Positions 1-5,776 of a stretch of 10,827 bases of DNA are shown here, piece by piece (position 1 is the stretch's first letter; each line of letters opens with the position of its first letter). The notes under the pieces are model-generated. The model was not told where the DNA came from and ran no database searches. It saw nothing but the letters and a program-made list of their open reading frames with translations. The stretch is from NCBI GenBank assembly GCA_026770585.1, contig MU646730.1, forward strand, positions 132,090-142,916, given 5' to 3'. Source of the DNA: Baffinella frigidus. Its lineage: Eukaryota; Cryptophyceae; Cryptomonadales; Baffinellaceae. The position numbers were made by a program, and so were the translations under genes.

Positions 1-109
1 AACCCCAAACCCCAAACCCCAAACCCTAAACCCCAAACCCCAAACCCCAAACCCCAAACCCCAAACCCCAAACCCCAAACCCCAAACCCTAACCCCCAAA
101 CCCCAAACC
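1..109. repeat. Telomeric repeat array, C-rich strand
   Basis: About fifteen consecutive heptamers, nearly all CCCCAAA, so the G-rich strand is TTTGGGG. Variants are one CCCTAAA at 24-30, a six-base CCCTAA at 87-92 and an eight-base CCCCCAAA at 93-100. The C-rich strand reads 5' to 3' into the window, so the chromosome end lies at or to the left of base 1. TTTAGGG is the familiar plant and algal repeat; here it is the minority form. Variant units near the inner edge are usual where telomere grades into subtelomere. Confidence 0.95.
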
Positions 110-389
110 GCGAACAGGTTTCGGGCCCCGCGGTAGCGGAAGGCGCAGGCTTCCCGAAGCTTTACAATCGCTGACCTCCCTCGGCGGGGCGTATCCCTTA
201 AGTGGCCGGGGTGTATCCCTTAAGTGGCCAGTAGGGCACGTGCGCCTCGGTCAGACAGGTAGCGAGCCTCGGCCATGGGCCAGGTCGCGAGCCTCTAGTT
301 GACTGATGTGAAAGGTGAATGAACTCAGGTTTGGTCGCAGCGTGTGTCACCTCTGGCCTTGCGAGACCCACAAGCGGGGTCTCAGGGCA
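110..389. other. Subtelomeric spacer with MITE-B half copies and a dispersed GAGCCTCGG repeat
   Basis: No gene is visible. Two MITE-B left ends lie in direct orientation at 192-207 and 214-231, each starting TATCCCTTAAGTGGCC, with no matching right ends. At 244-275 is a copy of a short dispersed repeat (GCCTCGGTCAGACAGGT then GAGCCTCGG) that recurs at 4639-4668 and 8702-8730. A block at 363-390 containing AAGCGGGGTCTCAGGG has a match near 8747-8764. The spacer looks built from pieces of the same repeats seen further in. Confidence 0.6.
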
Positions 390-397
390 GGGGGGGG

Positions 398-501
398 TAT
401 CCCTTAAGTGCCCATAGGGTGAATATTCAACCTAACTCGCCCTAGGCAGGTCCCAGGGGCCTACCGTAGGGCGTATGAGCCTACCGGGCACTTAAGGAAT
501 A
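398..501 (-). mobile_element. MITE-B copy A (palindromic TA-flanked element)
   Basis: A palindromic element with ends TATCCCTTAAGTGCCC on the left and GGGCACTTAAGGAATA on the right. Orientation is judged from the AT-rich inner hairpin (GGGTGAATATTCAACC, near 417-432), which lies beside the left arm here and beside the right arm in the copies at 3835 and 5777. Both arms read GTGCCC/GGGCAC where the other copies read GTGGCC/GGCCAC, so the change is matched across the palindrome. Its right-flanking TA (500-501) also serves as the left TA of the next copy. No coding capacity; non-autonomous. Confidence 0.75.
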
Positions 502-603
502 CCCCTCAAGTGGCCAGTAGGCTCGCACGCCCGACCGCAGGGCCCTAGGACCTGCCTAGGACCCCTGCGGGTCGTATTCGACCCGCTGGCCACTAAGGGG
601 GTA
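500..603 (+). mobile_element. MITE-B copy B (palindromic TA-flanked element)
   Basis: Left end TACCCCTCAAGTGGCCAG and right end CTGGCCACTAAGGGGGTA, with slightly diverged tips. The core contains CCTAGGACCTGCCTAGGACC, and a hairpin GCGGGTCG-TATT-CGACCCGC sits beside the right arm. It abuts copy A through one shared TA in opposite orientation. This fits insertion of one element at the TA flanking the other. Confidence 0.75.
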
Positions 604-651
604 CATTCTGAAATGATTACACCGTACTCTGCCTCAGTAGCGAAGGCCCTA

Positions 652-780
652 CAGGGGTACCTCGCTTATAAGAAACCGCCTCCCCCTAGGACCCTACAGT
701 AGGACCATGCCTAGGGTCCTAGGGGGGTCCTAAGGGGGTCCTAGGGGGGGGGGCGGTTTCTTATGAGCGAGGTACCCCTG
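652..780. mobile_element. MITE-A copy 1
   Basis: An inverted-repeat element flanked by TA (650-651 and 781-782). The left end is CAGGGGTACCTCGCTTATAA and the right end mirrors it, finishing GAGCGAGGTACCCCTG. Both inner arms carry the ACCGCC/GGCGGT form. Between the arms lie C and G runs and several CCTAGG palindromes; the inner core is about 12 bp longer than in sister copies, from an extra GGTCCTA-like unit. A run of ten G lies at 744-753. Short peptides translated from this arm (containing YRGTSLIR or SEVPLY) are by-products of the repeat, not protein evidence. Confidence 0.85.
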
Positions 781-782
781 TA

Positions 783-1019
783 CAGGGGTACCTCGCTCAT
801 AAGAAACCGCCAACCCCCTAGACCCACCGTGAGGCCTTAGGCATAGGCCTACAGGGGTACCTCGCTCATAAGAAAACGCCCCCCCCCCTAGGATCGTCCT
901 AGGGCCCTAGGCATAGACCTACCGTAGGGTCCTAGGGGGGTGCGTTTTCTTATGAGCGAGGTACCCCTGTACTGTAGGGTCCTAGGGTGGGGCGGTTTCT
1001 TATGAGCGAGGTACCCCTG
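783..1019. mobile_element. MITE-A copy 2, split by nested copy 3
   Basis: The left part is 783-851 and the right part 972-1019, together 117 bp once copy 3 and one TA are removed, the same size as copy 4 (117) and copy 3 (118). The two separated arms match each other (AAACCGCC on the left, GGCGGTTT on the right) and differ from the nested copy, which has AAAACGCC/GCGTTTTC. Flanking TAs are 781-782 and 1020-1021. Confidence 0.85.
852..969. mobile_element. MITE-A copy 3, nested inside copy 2
   Basis: Ends are CAGGGGTACCTCGCTCATAA and its complement finishing GGTACCCCTG, flanked by TA at 850-851 and 970-971. The host sequence on each side joins as AGGCC-TA-CTGTAGGG, which is exactly what the undisrupted copy at 9811-9916 has (AGGCCTACTGTAGGG). 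This identifies the element tips and a two-base TA target duplication. TA duplication is typical of Tc1/mariner-type elements; that family assignment is inference. Confidence 0.88.
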
Positions 1020-1021
1020 TA

Positions 1022-1138
1022 CAGGGGTACCTCGCTCATAAGAAAACGCCTCCTCCTTGGACCCTGCAGTAGCATTATGCCTAGGGACCTACGGTGGTCC
1101 CAGGGGGTGGGCGTTTTCTTATGAGCGAGGTACCCCTG
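1022..1138. mobile_element. MITE-A copy 4
   Basis: A 117-bp inverted-repeat element with TA at 1020-1021 (shared with copy 2) and 1139-1140. The arms carry the AAAACGCC/GGCGTTTT form, matched on both sides. It lies about 210 bp beyond the stop codon of the minus-strand ankyrin gene, so it may fall in or near that gene's 3' untranslated region. Confidence 0.85.
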
Positions 1139-1140
1139 TA

Positions 1141-1348
1141 CACCCCAACCGAGGCTGTCTTAGTAGGGACCTCGAGAGAGGGCATGTGCACGCTGCACGT
1201 TGTGTACGAACAGAGGCAGCGGCGGAAAGCGGGGAAGCACCGTTTATCAAACGCACAGCACGACCGCGGAAAGCTCATGCTCACTGCACGGAGAGTCGCT
1301 CTTCGCGTTTTCGTGGCTGTGAAAAGCGACGGCTGCGCGCCGGAACCT
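1141..1348. other. 3' flank of the ankyrin gene
   Basis: Between MITE-A copy 4 and the ankyrin stop codon. I see no further repeat copy or gene in it. It should hold the 3' untranslated region and polyadenylation signal of the minus-strand gene, but I cannot place either. Confidence 0.4.
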
Positions 1349-2074
1349 TCACACTCGCCCCAGCACCATCCGCACCACCTCGGGATCAAGCCATCGCACC
1401 GGCGACCCCGCCCCCAGCCGCTCCTGATGCCCCATGGCGAAAGCCACGCACTTGGCCCTGGTGACGGCCTCTGCCTTGAGCATCGCCACGACCTGGAGGT
1501 GCGATCGAGCGGTCGCGTAGTCCTCCGGTGTAAACCCATGGATTTCCGTTGCCGACACGTTCGCCCGAAGCTCGATCAGTACACGCACCACCTCCTCGTG
1601 CCCCTGAAAAGCAGCCCAATGAAGCGCCGTCCTTCCAGCGCCGTCCGTGTAGGACACGTCTGCCCCGTTCTGAAGGAGCACACGCGCCACCGCGCCGTGC
1701 CCCAGAAGTGCAGTCAAATGCAGTGGCGTATGCCCATGGTCCTCGCTGTCCTTGGCCGACACGTCCGCCCCGTGCTGAAGCAGCAAGAGGGCGACTTCCC
1801 CGCTTCCGATACAGGTGCAAATTGCCGCCCAATGAAGGAGCGTCCTTTCACCGTCCTTGGTAGAAGTGTTCGCCCCGTGCTCGAGCAGCAGTTTCACCAG
1901 CGCCGCCCTGCCCTGGCGCACAGCGATTTCCAGCGGCGTGGTCAGGTCAGGCGCCATTCCTCCTCGCTCCTCGATGTTTGCGCCTCCCAGGAGCAGCTCC
2001 CTCGCCTTCTCCGTCTCTCCGGAGATCGCTGCGGCCCAAAGTGCGGGGGCGAGGAGGGTAATCGGTGCCGCCAT
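1349..2074 (-). CDS. Ankyrin-repeat protein, 241 aa
   Basis: A protein-interaction scaffold made almost wholly of ankyrin repeats, about six in series: residues 11-43, 44-76, 77-113, 114-146, 147-179 and a weaker 180-206. Repeat hallmarks are plain, such as TPLEIAVRQG, TLLHWAA, TPLHLTALLGHG and TALHWAAFQGHEEVVRVLI, with L(L/I)..GA(N/D) closing most units. The tail from about 207 (AFAMGHQERLGAGS) is not a repeat and may be a family-specific cap. The first in-frame ATG is at 2074, directly before MAAPITLLAPALWAA; the frame stays open upstream to about 2208 without an ATG, so an upstream exon is possible. No signal peptide or membrane segment, so probably cytosolic. The stop is TGA at 1349-1351. 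The partner is unknown. Confidence 0.88.
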   Translation of the reverse strand: MAAPITLLAPALWAAAISGETEKARELLLGGANIEERGGMAPDLTTPLEIAVRQGRAALVKLLLEHGANTSTKDGERTLLHWAAICTCIGSGEVALLLLQHGADVSAKDSEDHGHTPLHLTALLGHGAVARVLLQNGADVSYTDGAGRTALHWAAFQGHEEVVRVLIELRANVSATEIHGFTPEDYATARSHLQVVAMLKAEAVTRAKCVAFAMGHQERLGAGSPVRWLDPEVVRMVLGRV

Positions 2075-2199
2075 GTGTCGGACAGCGGTGCGAACTCCTT
2101 TCTCGAGAACCGGGGTGGTCGCGTCCGTCCTCGTCCAGCAGCCCTTCACCCCCTTCGTCGCCCTCCAGCTGACCTTTATTTTGTAGAGACAGGCAAAAT

Positions 2200-2271
2200 T
2201 CGGGCGTGAATTTTAAAAAGGGGGTCCAGGTTCCAAGGTTGTGAGGCTCACGAAAAAAAGACCCCGCGGCC
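2200..2271 (-). promoter_or_regulatory. Possible promoter region of the ankyrin gene
   Basis: On the minus strand, an AT-rich stretch reading TTTTTAAAATTC lies about 130-140 nt upstream of the ATG, in otherwise GC-rich DNA, and could act as a TATA-like element. A run of seven A follows GCTCACG on the plus strand near 2251-2259. This rests on position and composition only. Confidence 0.2.
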
Positions 2272-2354
2272 GTGCTCACCACGGCGTTTCGGTCCATCGG
2301 ACCAAGAAACGTTAGTGCTGCTGTATGACGTTCATTAAAGCTCCATAAGCTCCA
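2272..2354. repeat. Duplicated module, short copy (partner at 4377-4530)
   Basis: Runs from GTGCTCACCACGGCGTTTCG through GACGTTCATTAAAGCTCC and matches 4377-4530 except for an insertion of about 70 bp in the partner after TTTCGGTCC. At the right end CTCCATAAG is directly repeated. Translations on both strands are open for part of the way (minus strand WSFNER.TAA.TF.GP), but the differences between copies do not favour silent sites, so I do not call it coding. Confidence 0.6.
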
Positions 2355-2379
2355 TAAGCTAAAGGACTCCCTGCAACGA

Positions 2380-2597
2380 GGCTGACTTGGGTTCGGTGTG
2401 TGTGTGAGCATGGGAACCAGTTGGTATACCTTCACTCACCCCAATAGAGCCACCCTGTATCCCCTCTTCACGAGCCTCTGCACTGGAGAGCGAAACGCGA
2501 TCCGAAAGAAAAAAATGCTTTCTCTGCAGATCCCTTCTACGGAACGGCGTGTCGTTGGCATATGTTGGGAGAAATTAAAACCTAAAGGACCTAAACG
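2380..2597 (+). repeat. Tailed repeat R1, copy 1
   Basis: Starts AGGCTGACTTGGGTTCGGTG and continues through TATCCCCTCTTCACGAGCC, CTGCACTGGAGAG, CGATCCGAAAG and TATGTTGGGAGAAATTAAAA to a tandem tail ACCTAAAGGACCTAAA. Two further copies are at 3073-3348 (inverted) and 3458-3749. A short element ending in a few copies of a simple unit resembles SINE or other retroposon tails, but I see no clear Pol III promoter boxes and no target duplication, so the class is open. Confidence 0.75.
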
Positions 2598-2605
2598 AAA
2601 CAGAA

Positions 2606-3095
2606 ATGGGCGGGAAGAAGCGGGCCATGTCCGGGCAGAAGGCGTGCAGGGGAAGCGCACACGAGGGCATTGTGAAGAACGTTGCGCGCCTCGCCCACGT
2701 CGCAGGTTTGTCACTCCTCCACCGCCAGACCATCTGCGCATGTGATCAGCTGATGCCAGGTCCCTCTGGCAGGCGGCCAGTCCGCAGAGGAAGAGAACCT
2801 GGCGGCAAAGAAGGACAAGGAGTTCTGGGTTCGGCGGGCCATGACAAAGAAGGCGCTCGGCGCCATCACGCTCGTCGCCCTGGTCGCCAATGTCGTGACC
2901 TCCGTAGTGGGCCTCTGCGACACAGTCGACGTCCTGGACGTACAGTTTCGTTTCAGTGACGGCTGCACGCCCTGGCAGAAGACGGTTTCCGCTCTCGACG
3001 AGGAGCTCTGCGCGGCATCTCTCCTCATCATCCAAGACTACAATGCAGGCCAGCGCTCCCAGACCCTCGGATCCTTTAGGTCCTTTAGGTTTTAA
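2606..3095 (+). pseudogene. Truncated gene for a membrane or secreted protein, with a probable intron
   Basis: I do not recognise it firmly. An ATG at 2606 in good context (GAAATGG) opens MGGKKRAMSGQKACRGSAHE. A GT..AG intron at 2706-2787 (AG|GTTTGT donor, CCGCAG acceptor, GCTGATG as possible branch site) would join this phase-correctly to EENLAAKKDKEFWVRRAM and a hydrophobic segment (ALGAITLVALVANVVTSVVG) starting about 57 residues in. A cysteine-containing stretch follows, with DVQFRFSDGC and CAASLLIIQDYNAG, reminiscent of the N-terminal lobe of ANF-receptor-type ligand-binding domains. The frame then runs into repeat R1 at about 3071 and stops eight codons later, so most of the gene is missing. 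Joined, it gives about 135 residues. The splice model is inference. Confidence 0.4.
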
Positions 3096-3348
3096 TTTCT
3101 CCCAACATAGCCCAACGACACGCCCTTCCGTAGAAAGGACTGCAGAAAAAGCATTTTTGCTTTCGGATCGCGTTTAGCTCTCCAGTGCAGAGGCTCGTGA
3201 AGAGGGGATACAGGGTGGCTCTCTTGGGGTGGGTGAAGGTATGCGATACCGCTCCCATGCTCACTTACACGCACCGAACCCAAGTCAGCCTTGTTCTGAG
3301 GCTCATGGTATCCCATGGTGAAGCATAGGAGCTCCAGTCACGGATACC
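3073..3348 (-). repeat. Tailed repeat R1, copy 2 (inverted)
   Basis: Reverse-complement copy of R1, with its tail (CCTTTAGGTCCTTTAGG) at 3073-3089 facing copy 1 across the gene fragment. Past the shared AGGCTGACTTGGG edge, homology continues with copy 3 alone through ATGGTATCCCATGG and the block ending CACGGATACCCC near 3350. Copies 2 and 3 are therefore the arms of one larger inverted repeat. Confidence 0.75.
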
Positions 3349-3457
3349 CCACAAGGTGAGGGGGGTTGTGTGGGGTCCGAGATTGGGATTGTGTAAAGCA
3401 ACTCGATGTTTGGGGCCTCTACCTAAAGGACCTAAAAAGGACCTAAAGGTCTGCACT
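3349..3457. other. Loop of the R1 fold-back
   Basis: Unpaired centre between inverted copies 2 and 3. It contains an extra tail-like stretch of CCTAAAGGA units at about 3422-3449 and a GT-rich segment (GGGGGGTTGTGTGGGGTC) near 3360-3378. No ORF worth calling. Confidence 0.5.
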
Positions 3458-3749
3458 GGGTATCCGTGGCTGGGGCTTTTATACTTCAACCATGGGATAC
3501 CATGAGCCTCATACAGGCTGACTTGGGTTCGGTGTGTGCGTGAGCGTGCTGCCATTTGGCACTCCTCAAACACCCCAAGAGAACCACCTTCTATCCCCTC
3601 TTCACGAGCCTCTGCACTGGAGAGCTAAACGCGATCCGAAAGCAAAAATGCTTTCTCTGCCGTCCTTTCTACGGAAGGGCGTGTCGTTGGGCTATGTTGG
3701 GCGAAATTAAAACCTAAAGGACCTAAAACCTAAAGGACCTAAAGGACCT
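3458..3749 (+). repeat. Tailed repeat R1, copy 3
   Basis: Direct-orientation copy beginning with GGGTATCCGTG, then ACCATGGGATACCATGAGCC and the R1 body, ending in the longest tail here: four or five CCTAAAGGA-type units at about 3713-3749. With copy 2 it forms a fold-back with arms near 280 bp around a loop of about 109 bp, tails outward. Confidence 0.75.
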
Positions 3750-3834
3750 TGTTTGTTGATGGCGTGGGCTGAAAAAAATCCGGGTATGTGGCCTTCGGGT
3801 GTGTGTGAGCGCGTGCCCAGCTGGGGATACCTCA

Positions 3835-3939
3835 TATCCCTTAAGTGGCCAGTAGGCTCATACGCCCTACCGTAGGGTCCTAGGACCTGTCTAGGACCTC
3901 TTGGTGGTCAAATTTGACCACCTGGCCACTTAAGGGATA
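3835..3939 (+). mobile_element. MITE-B copy C (best palindrome)
   Basis: A 105-bp element including the flanking TAs, with perfect ends TATCCCTTAAGTGGCCAG and CTGGCCACTTAAGGGATA. The core reads GTAGGCTCATACGCCCTACC, then CCTAGGACCTGTCTAGGACC, and a perfect 20-bp inner palindrome (GGTGGTCAAATTTGACCACC) abuts the right arm. A single strand could fold into a cruciform-like structure with two sub-hairpins. No coding capacity. Confidence 0.85.
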
Positions 3940-3960
3940 CCCCACGCGGGGACCACCCTT

Positions 3961-4055
3961 TAGCCGGTTTCCGCCGCGATCTTCTGTACCGGGAGGCTTG
4001 ATGTGATCTGAAAGGAAGCATGGCTTTTCTGCAGAACGAGTTCCTCAAGGACCGA
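3961..4055 (+). repeat. Tailed repeat R2, copy 1 (5' part)
   Basis: TAGCCGGTTTCCGCCGCGAT through GATGTGATCTGAAAGGAAGC, then GGCTTTTCTGCAGAACGAG. The same order occurs inverted at 10112-10246, and partly at 9119-9205, 9426-9486 and 9671-9729. R2 shares its plan with R1 (CCGAAAG, GCTTT.CTGCAG, TATGTTGGGAG, CCTAAAGGA tail) but differs in the body, so the two look like related subfamilies. This copy loses homology after CTCAAGGAC and has no clear tail. Confidence 0.65.
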
Positions 4056-4088
4056 ACGGACCCCTCAAGAGGAACTGGTTCTGGTGGA

Positions 4089-4112
4089 AGGGATACAACC
4101 CCGTGTAAGATG
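4089..4112 (+). repeat. Short repeat R3 fragment
   Basis: AGGGATACAACCCCGTGTA recurs at 4876-4911 and inverted at 4428-4460. Here it lies between GGTGG and GATGG in a stretch that itself holds inverted pieces of TATCCCTTCCGCCAG. Mobility is unknown. Confidence 0.5.
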
Positions 4113-4229
4113 GAACTGGATCCCACGTATCCCTTCCGCCAGAGGTTGACGGGGTGAGAGTAGGGGGGTCCCACGGGTTATGCGCTCCCAAGGGGTTGCT
4201 CGTGGGACACTATTGGGGGGTGGACAGGG

Positions 4230-4640
4230 ATGGGCTGTACACACAGCCTGTCTTGCTCTACTTTGGCCCTTCTACTGATCACGACTACTTCGACTGCTAG
4301 AGGGGGTGCGTTTTGGTTCCGGCCAGGCGGGGTGCGTCTGTGGGAATCTCCACTAGCTTCTTCAGCTCCCGCGGCTGTGCCCACCACGTCCTTTAGGCAC
4401 GGTGTTTCGGTCCTATCTGTGTTAAATCACTCCGGTCATCCTACACGGGGTTGTATCCCTTCCGCCAGATCCAACGGACCCATAAACGTGCGTGCTGCCG
4501 TACGACGTTCATTAAAGCTCCAACAGCTCCAATACCGAATTCTGGATCCCATTGAACAACGCTGGCACCGCGGCCCACCCAGCATGGAGCGGCGCATCAT
4601 GGCTGAGCGCGCTGCCACGGCTCTGGAGCAGGAGGTGTGA
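4230..4640 (+). CDS. Possible small secreted or plastid-targeted protein, 136 aa
   Basis: Unrecognised. The ATG at 4230 opens a leader with a hydrophobic core (STLALLLITTTSTA at about 10-23) followed by RGGAFWFRPGG and a Ser/Ala/Pro-rich stretch (ESPLASSAPAAVPTTS). A signal peptide followed by an early Phe and a hydroxylated, low-acid stretch resembles the two-part plastid targeting leaders of algae with red-derived complex plastids. That reading is inference. The C-terminus (MERRIMAERAATALEQEV) looks helical. Doubt comes from the middle: about residues 66-79 come from the repeat R3 insertion at 4428-4460, and the short copy of the module at 2272-2354 lacks it. It may be a chance ORF or a gene remodelled by an insertion. 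The stop is TGA at 4638-4640. Confidence 0.35.
   Translation: MGCTHSLSCSTLALLLITTTSTARGGAFWFRPGGVRLWESPLASSAPAAVPTTSFRHGVSVLSVLNHSGHPTRGCIPSARSNGPINVRAAVRRSLKLQQLQYRILDPIEQRWHRGPPSMERRIMAERAATALEQEV
4377..4530. repeat. Duplicated module, long copy with internal insertion
   Basis: Matches 2272-2354 on both flanks (CACGGTGTTTCGGTCC on the left, GACGTTCATTAAAGCTCC on the right). In between it has about 70 bp extra containing the inverted R3 repeat at 4428-4460 (TCACTCCGGTCATCC..GGGGTTGTATCCC). The short partner looks like the empty site. Confidence 0.6.
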
Positions 4641-4668
4641 GCCTCGGTCGGACAGGTGATGAGCCTCG
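4639..4668 (+). repeat. Dispersed GAGCCTCGG repeat, copy 2
   Basis: GAGCCTCGGTCGGACAGGTG then ATGAGCCTC, nearly identical to 8702-8730 and related to 244-275. GGCACGTGCAGACCTCGGCC follows shortly; GGGCACGTGCGCCTCGG also precedes the copy at 244. Function unknown. Confidence 0.6.
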
Positions 4669-4738
4669 ATGGTTGACTAATCAGGAGGGGCACGTGCAGA
4701 CCTCGGCCTCATCCCATCCCGGGATCTCTCCGATTGTT

Positions 4739-4825
4739 TCATAAAGAGGCGCACCCCCCTAGGACCCTAAGACCCTACCGTGGGCCTATCAATGGCCCTA
4801 CGGTGATCCTAGTGGGGGACGCGGC
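4739..4825. mobile_element. Decayed MITE-A
   Basis: Retains CATAAAGAGGCGC and CCCCCCTAGGACC on the left and GATCCTAGTGGGGGACGCGGC on the right, an inverted pair with the usual CCTAGG core. The outer CAGGGGTACC tips are gone. Probably an old copy. Confidence 0.5.
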
Positions 4826-4875
4826 GACACAGCCTCGGTGGGGGTACTTGCACGGTGTCAGGCTGTCTGGGGTCT

Positions 4876-4911
4876 GGGGATACAACCCCGTGTAGGATGA
4901 CCGGAGTGACT
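4876..4911 (+). repeat. Short repeat R3, full copy
   Basis: GGGGATACAACCCCGTGTAG followed by GATGACCGGAGTGAC. It is the inverse of 4428-4460, giving an inverted pair about 420 bp apart. A piece (AGTCACTCCGGTCATC) also appears at 7051-7066. Confidence 0.55.
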
Positions 4912-4970
4912 TTACACAGTGGCCGTGTTGGAGGCAGAAAAGGTCTCTCTCGTGCAGAAGAAGAGAAAGA

Positions 4971-5024
4971 GCGTTTATTACGGATCGAAACCAACGTGGC
5001 CACCATGTATTCCCTTCCGTGAAG
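4971..5024 (+). repeat. Dispersed repeat R4, copy 1
   Basis: GCGTTTATTACGGATCGAAA then CCAACGTGGCCACCATGTAT and TCCCTTCCGTGAA. Inverted at 5239-5286 and direct at 9271-9326. With 5239-5286 it forms an inverted pair about 215 bp apart. Confidence 0.6.
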
Positions 5025-5058
5025 GCCGTGCAAGACTAAGGACCTAAACGCCAGAAAG

Positions 5059-5094
5059 CTCAGCCCGCGCTGATAAGCACCACTGCGGGCTGAG
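5059..5094. repeat. Perfect 10-bp stem hairpin
   Basis: CTCAGCCCGC and GCGGGCTGAG are exact complements separated by 16 bases, and TTTGTTTTAATTT follows. In bacteria this would resemble a terminator; in this eukaryotic setting it may be an RNA hairpin or a fragment of another inverted repeat. It lies between the two inverted R4 copies. Confidence 0.5.
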
Positions 5095-5238
5095 TTTGTT
5101 TTAATTTATCCCAACATTTTGATTTCTCCCAACATAGCCCAACGCGATTTCCAGTCCAGGCTCTAGAAATCCTAAGGACCTGAGGTATAGTTCGGCTGGA
5201 GCCATGTTTGTGTAGTAATCTTACAGGGTCTGCGCGCA

Positions 5239-5286
5239 AGGGAACACATGGTGGCCACGTTGGTTTCGATTCGTAATAAACGCATG
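5239..5286 (-). repeat. Dispersed repeat R4, copy 2 (inverted)
   Basis: Reads GGGAACACATGGTGGCCACG then TTGGTTTCGATTCGTAATAA on the plus strand, the reverse complement of the unit at 4971-5024 with few differences. Confidence 0.6.
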
Positions 5287-5320
5287 TTTATCTCTATCTG
5301 CTCGCTGCTCCTCGACGCCC

Positions 5321-5505
5321 TCCCTCATTAGTAGGGAGCGAGAGCTAATTACTAAGCAGGAGAGATTATTAATTAGGACAGAGAGTACCATCTACTAGAG
5401 ACACTACACACAGAGAGAGAGCACAAGTCAAGAGATATATTACAAGTTACTAATTAGGAGAGATGGAGAACTAGTTAAGGGGAAACTAATTAGGGGGAAG
5501 TGGTC
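5321..5505. other. A/G-rich, AT-rich island with TAATTAG motifs
   Basis: Composition changes abruptly from GC-rich to A, G and T, nearly free of C for long runs on the plus strand. CTAATTA or TAATTAGG motifs occur repeatedly (near 5345, 5370, 5450 and 5488), often next to GGAGAGA, and there is a GAGAGAGAG run near 5419. No ORF or known repeat. It could be a degenerate simple repeat, an AT-rich regulatory stretch, or DNA of other origin. Confidence 0.5.
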
Positions 5506-5776
5506 TTATCTCGAATAGAGAGGTTCCCCGGCGGCCGTGTTGTCAGTAGTCAAAGCCGAAGAGTGTCCAAGCAGGGCCTGGGTCGGGAACTCCGACTCCG
5601 ACTCATGTCGTCAGGGCGCAGGCGTTGTGAGGTCCCAGGCGCATGCTACTCACATGTGTATCTTCCTGTATTAGATCCCACACATGTCACCCAGTTGGGC
5701 AGTCCCCTACTTTGGTGCCGGATATCGGAGTTCCCCACTACATCGGAGTTCCCTACCGACCCATAGGCTCCTAGGG
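5506..5776. other. Spacer without a convincing gene
   Basis: Holds two close copies of ATCGGAGTTCCC (about 5724 and 5743); related pieces recur near 9920 and 10251. An open frame here begins with GTG and ends at the MITE-B border; I do not support it as a gene. Confidence 0.4.

Noticed and set aside
190-1140. CRISPR-like array of repeated units
   Set aside because: The units are palindromic elements with TA flanks, variable spacing and nesting, in a eukaryotic telomere setting. There are no uniform repeats or spacers and no cas genes.
1094-2209. 372-codon open frame on the plus strand across the ankyrin gene
   Set aside because: It begins with GTG inside MITE-A copy 4, shows no domain, and runs antisense to clear ankyrin repeats. 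High GC content leaves the complementary frame open.
2436-3035. Minus-strand frame of 199 codons across R1 and the gene fragment
   Set aside because: Starts at GTG, spans two unrelated segments and has no recognisable domain. The plus strand has the better ATG, splice signals and hydrophobic segment.
5059-5100. Bacterial-type intrinsic terminator
   Set aside because: The stem and T-rich tail fit, but there is no upstream gene ending there and the context is eukaryotic; it is kept only as a hairpin.
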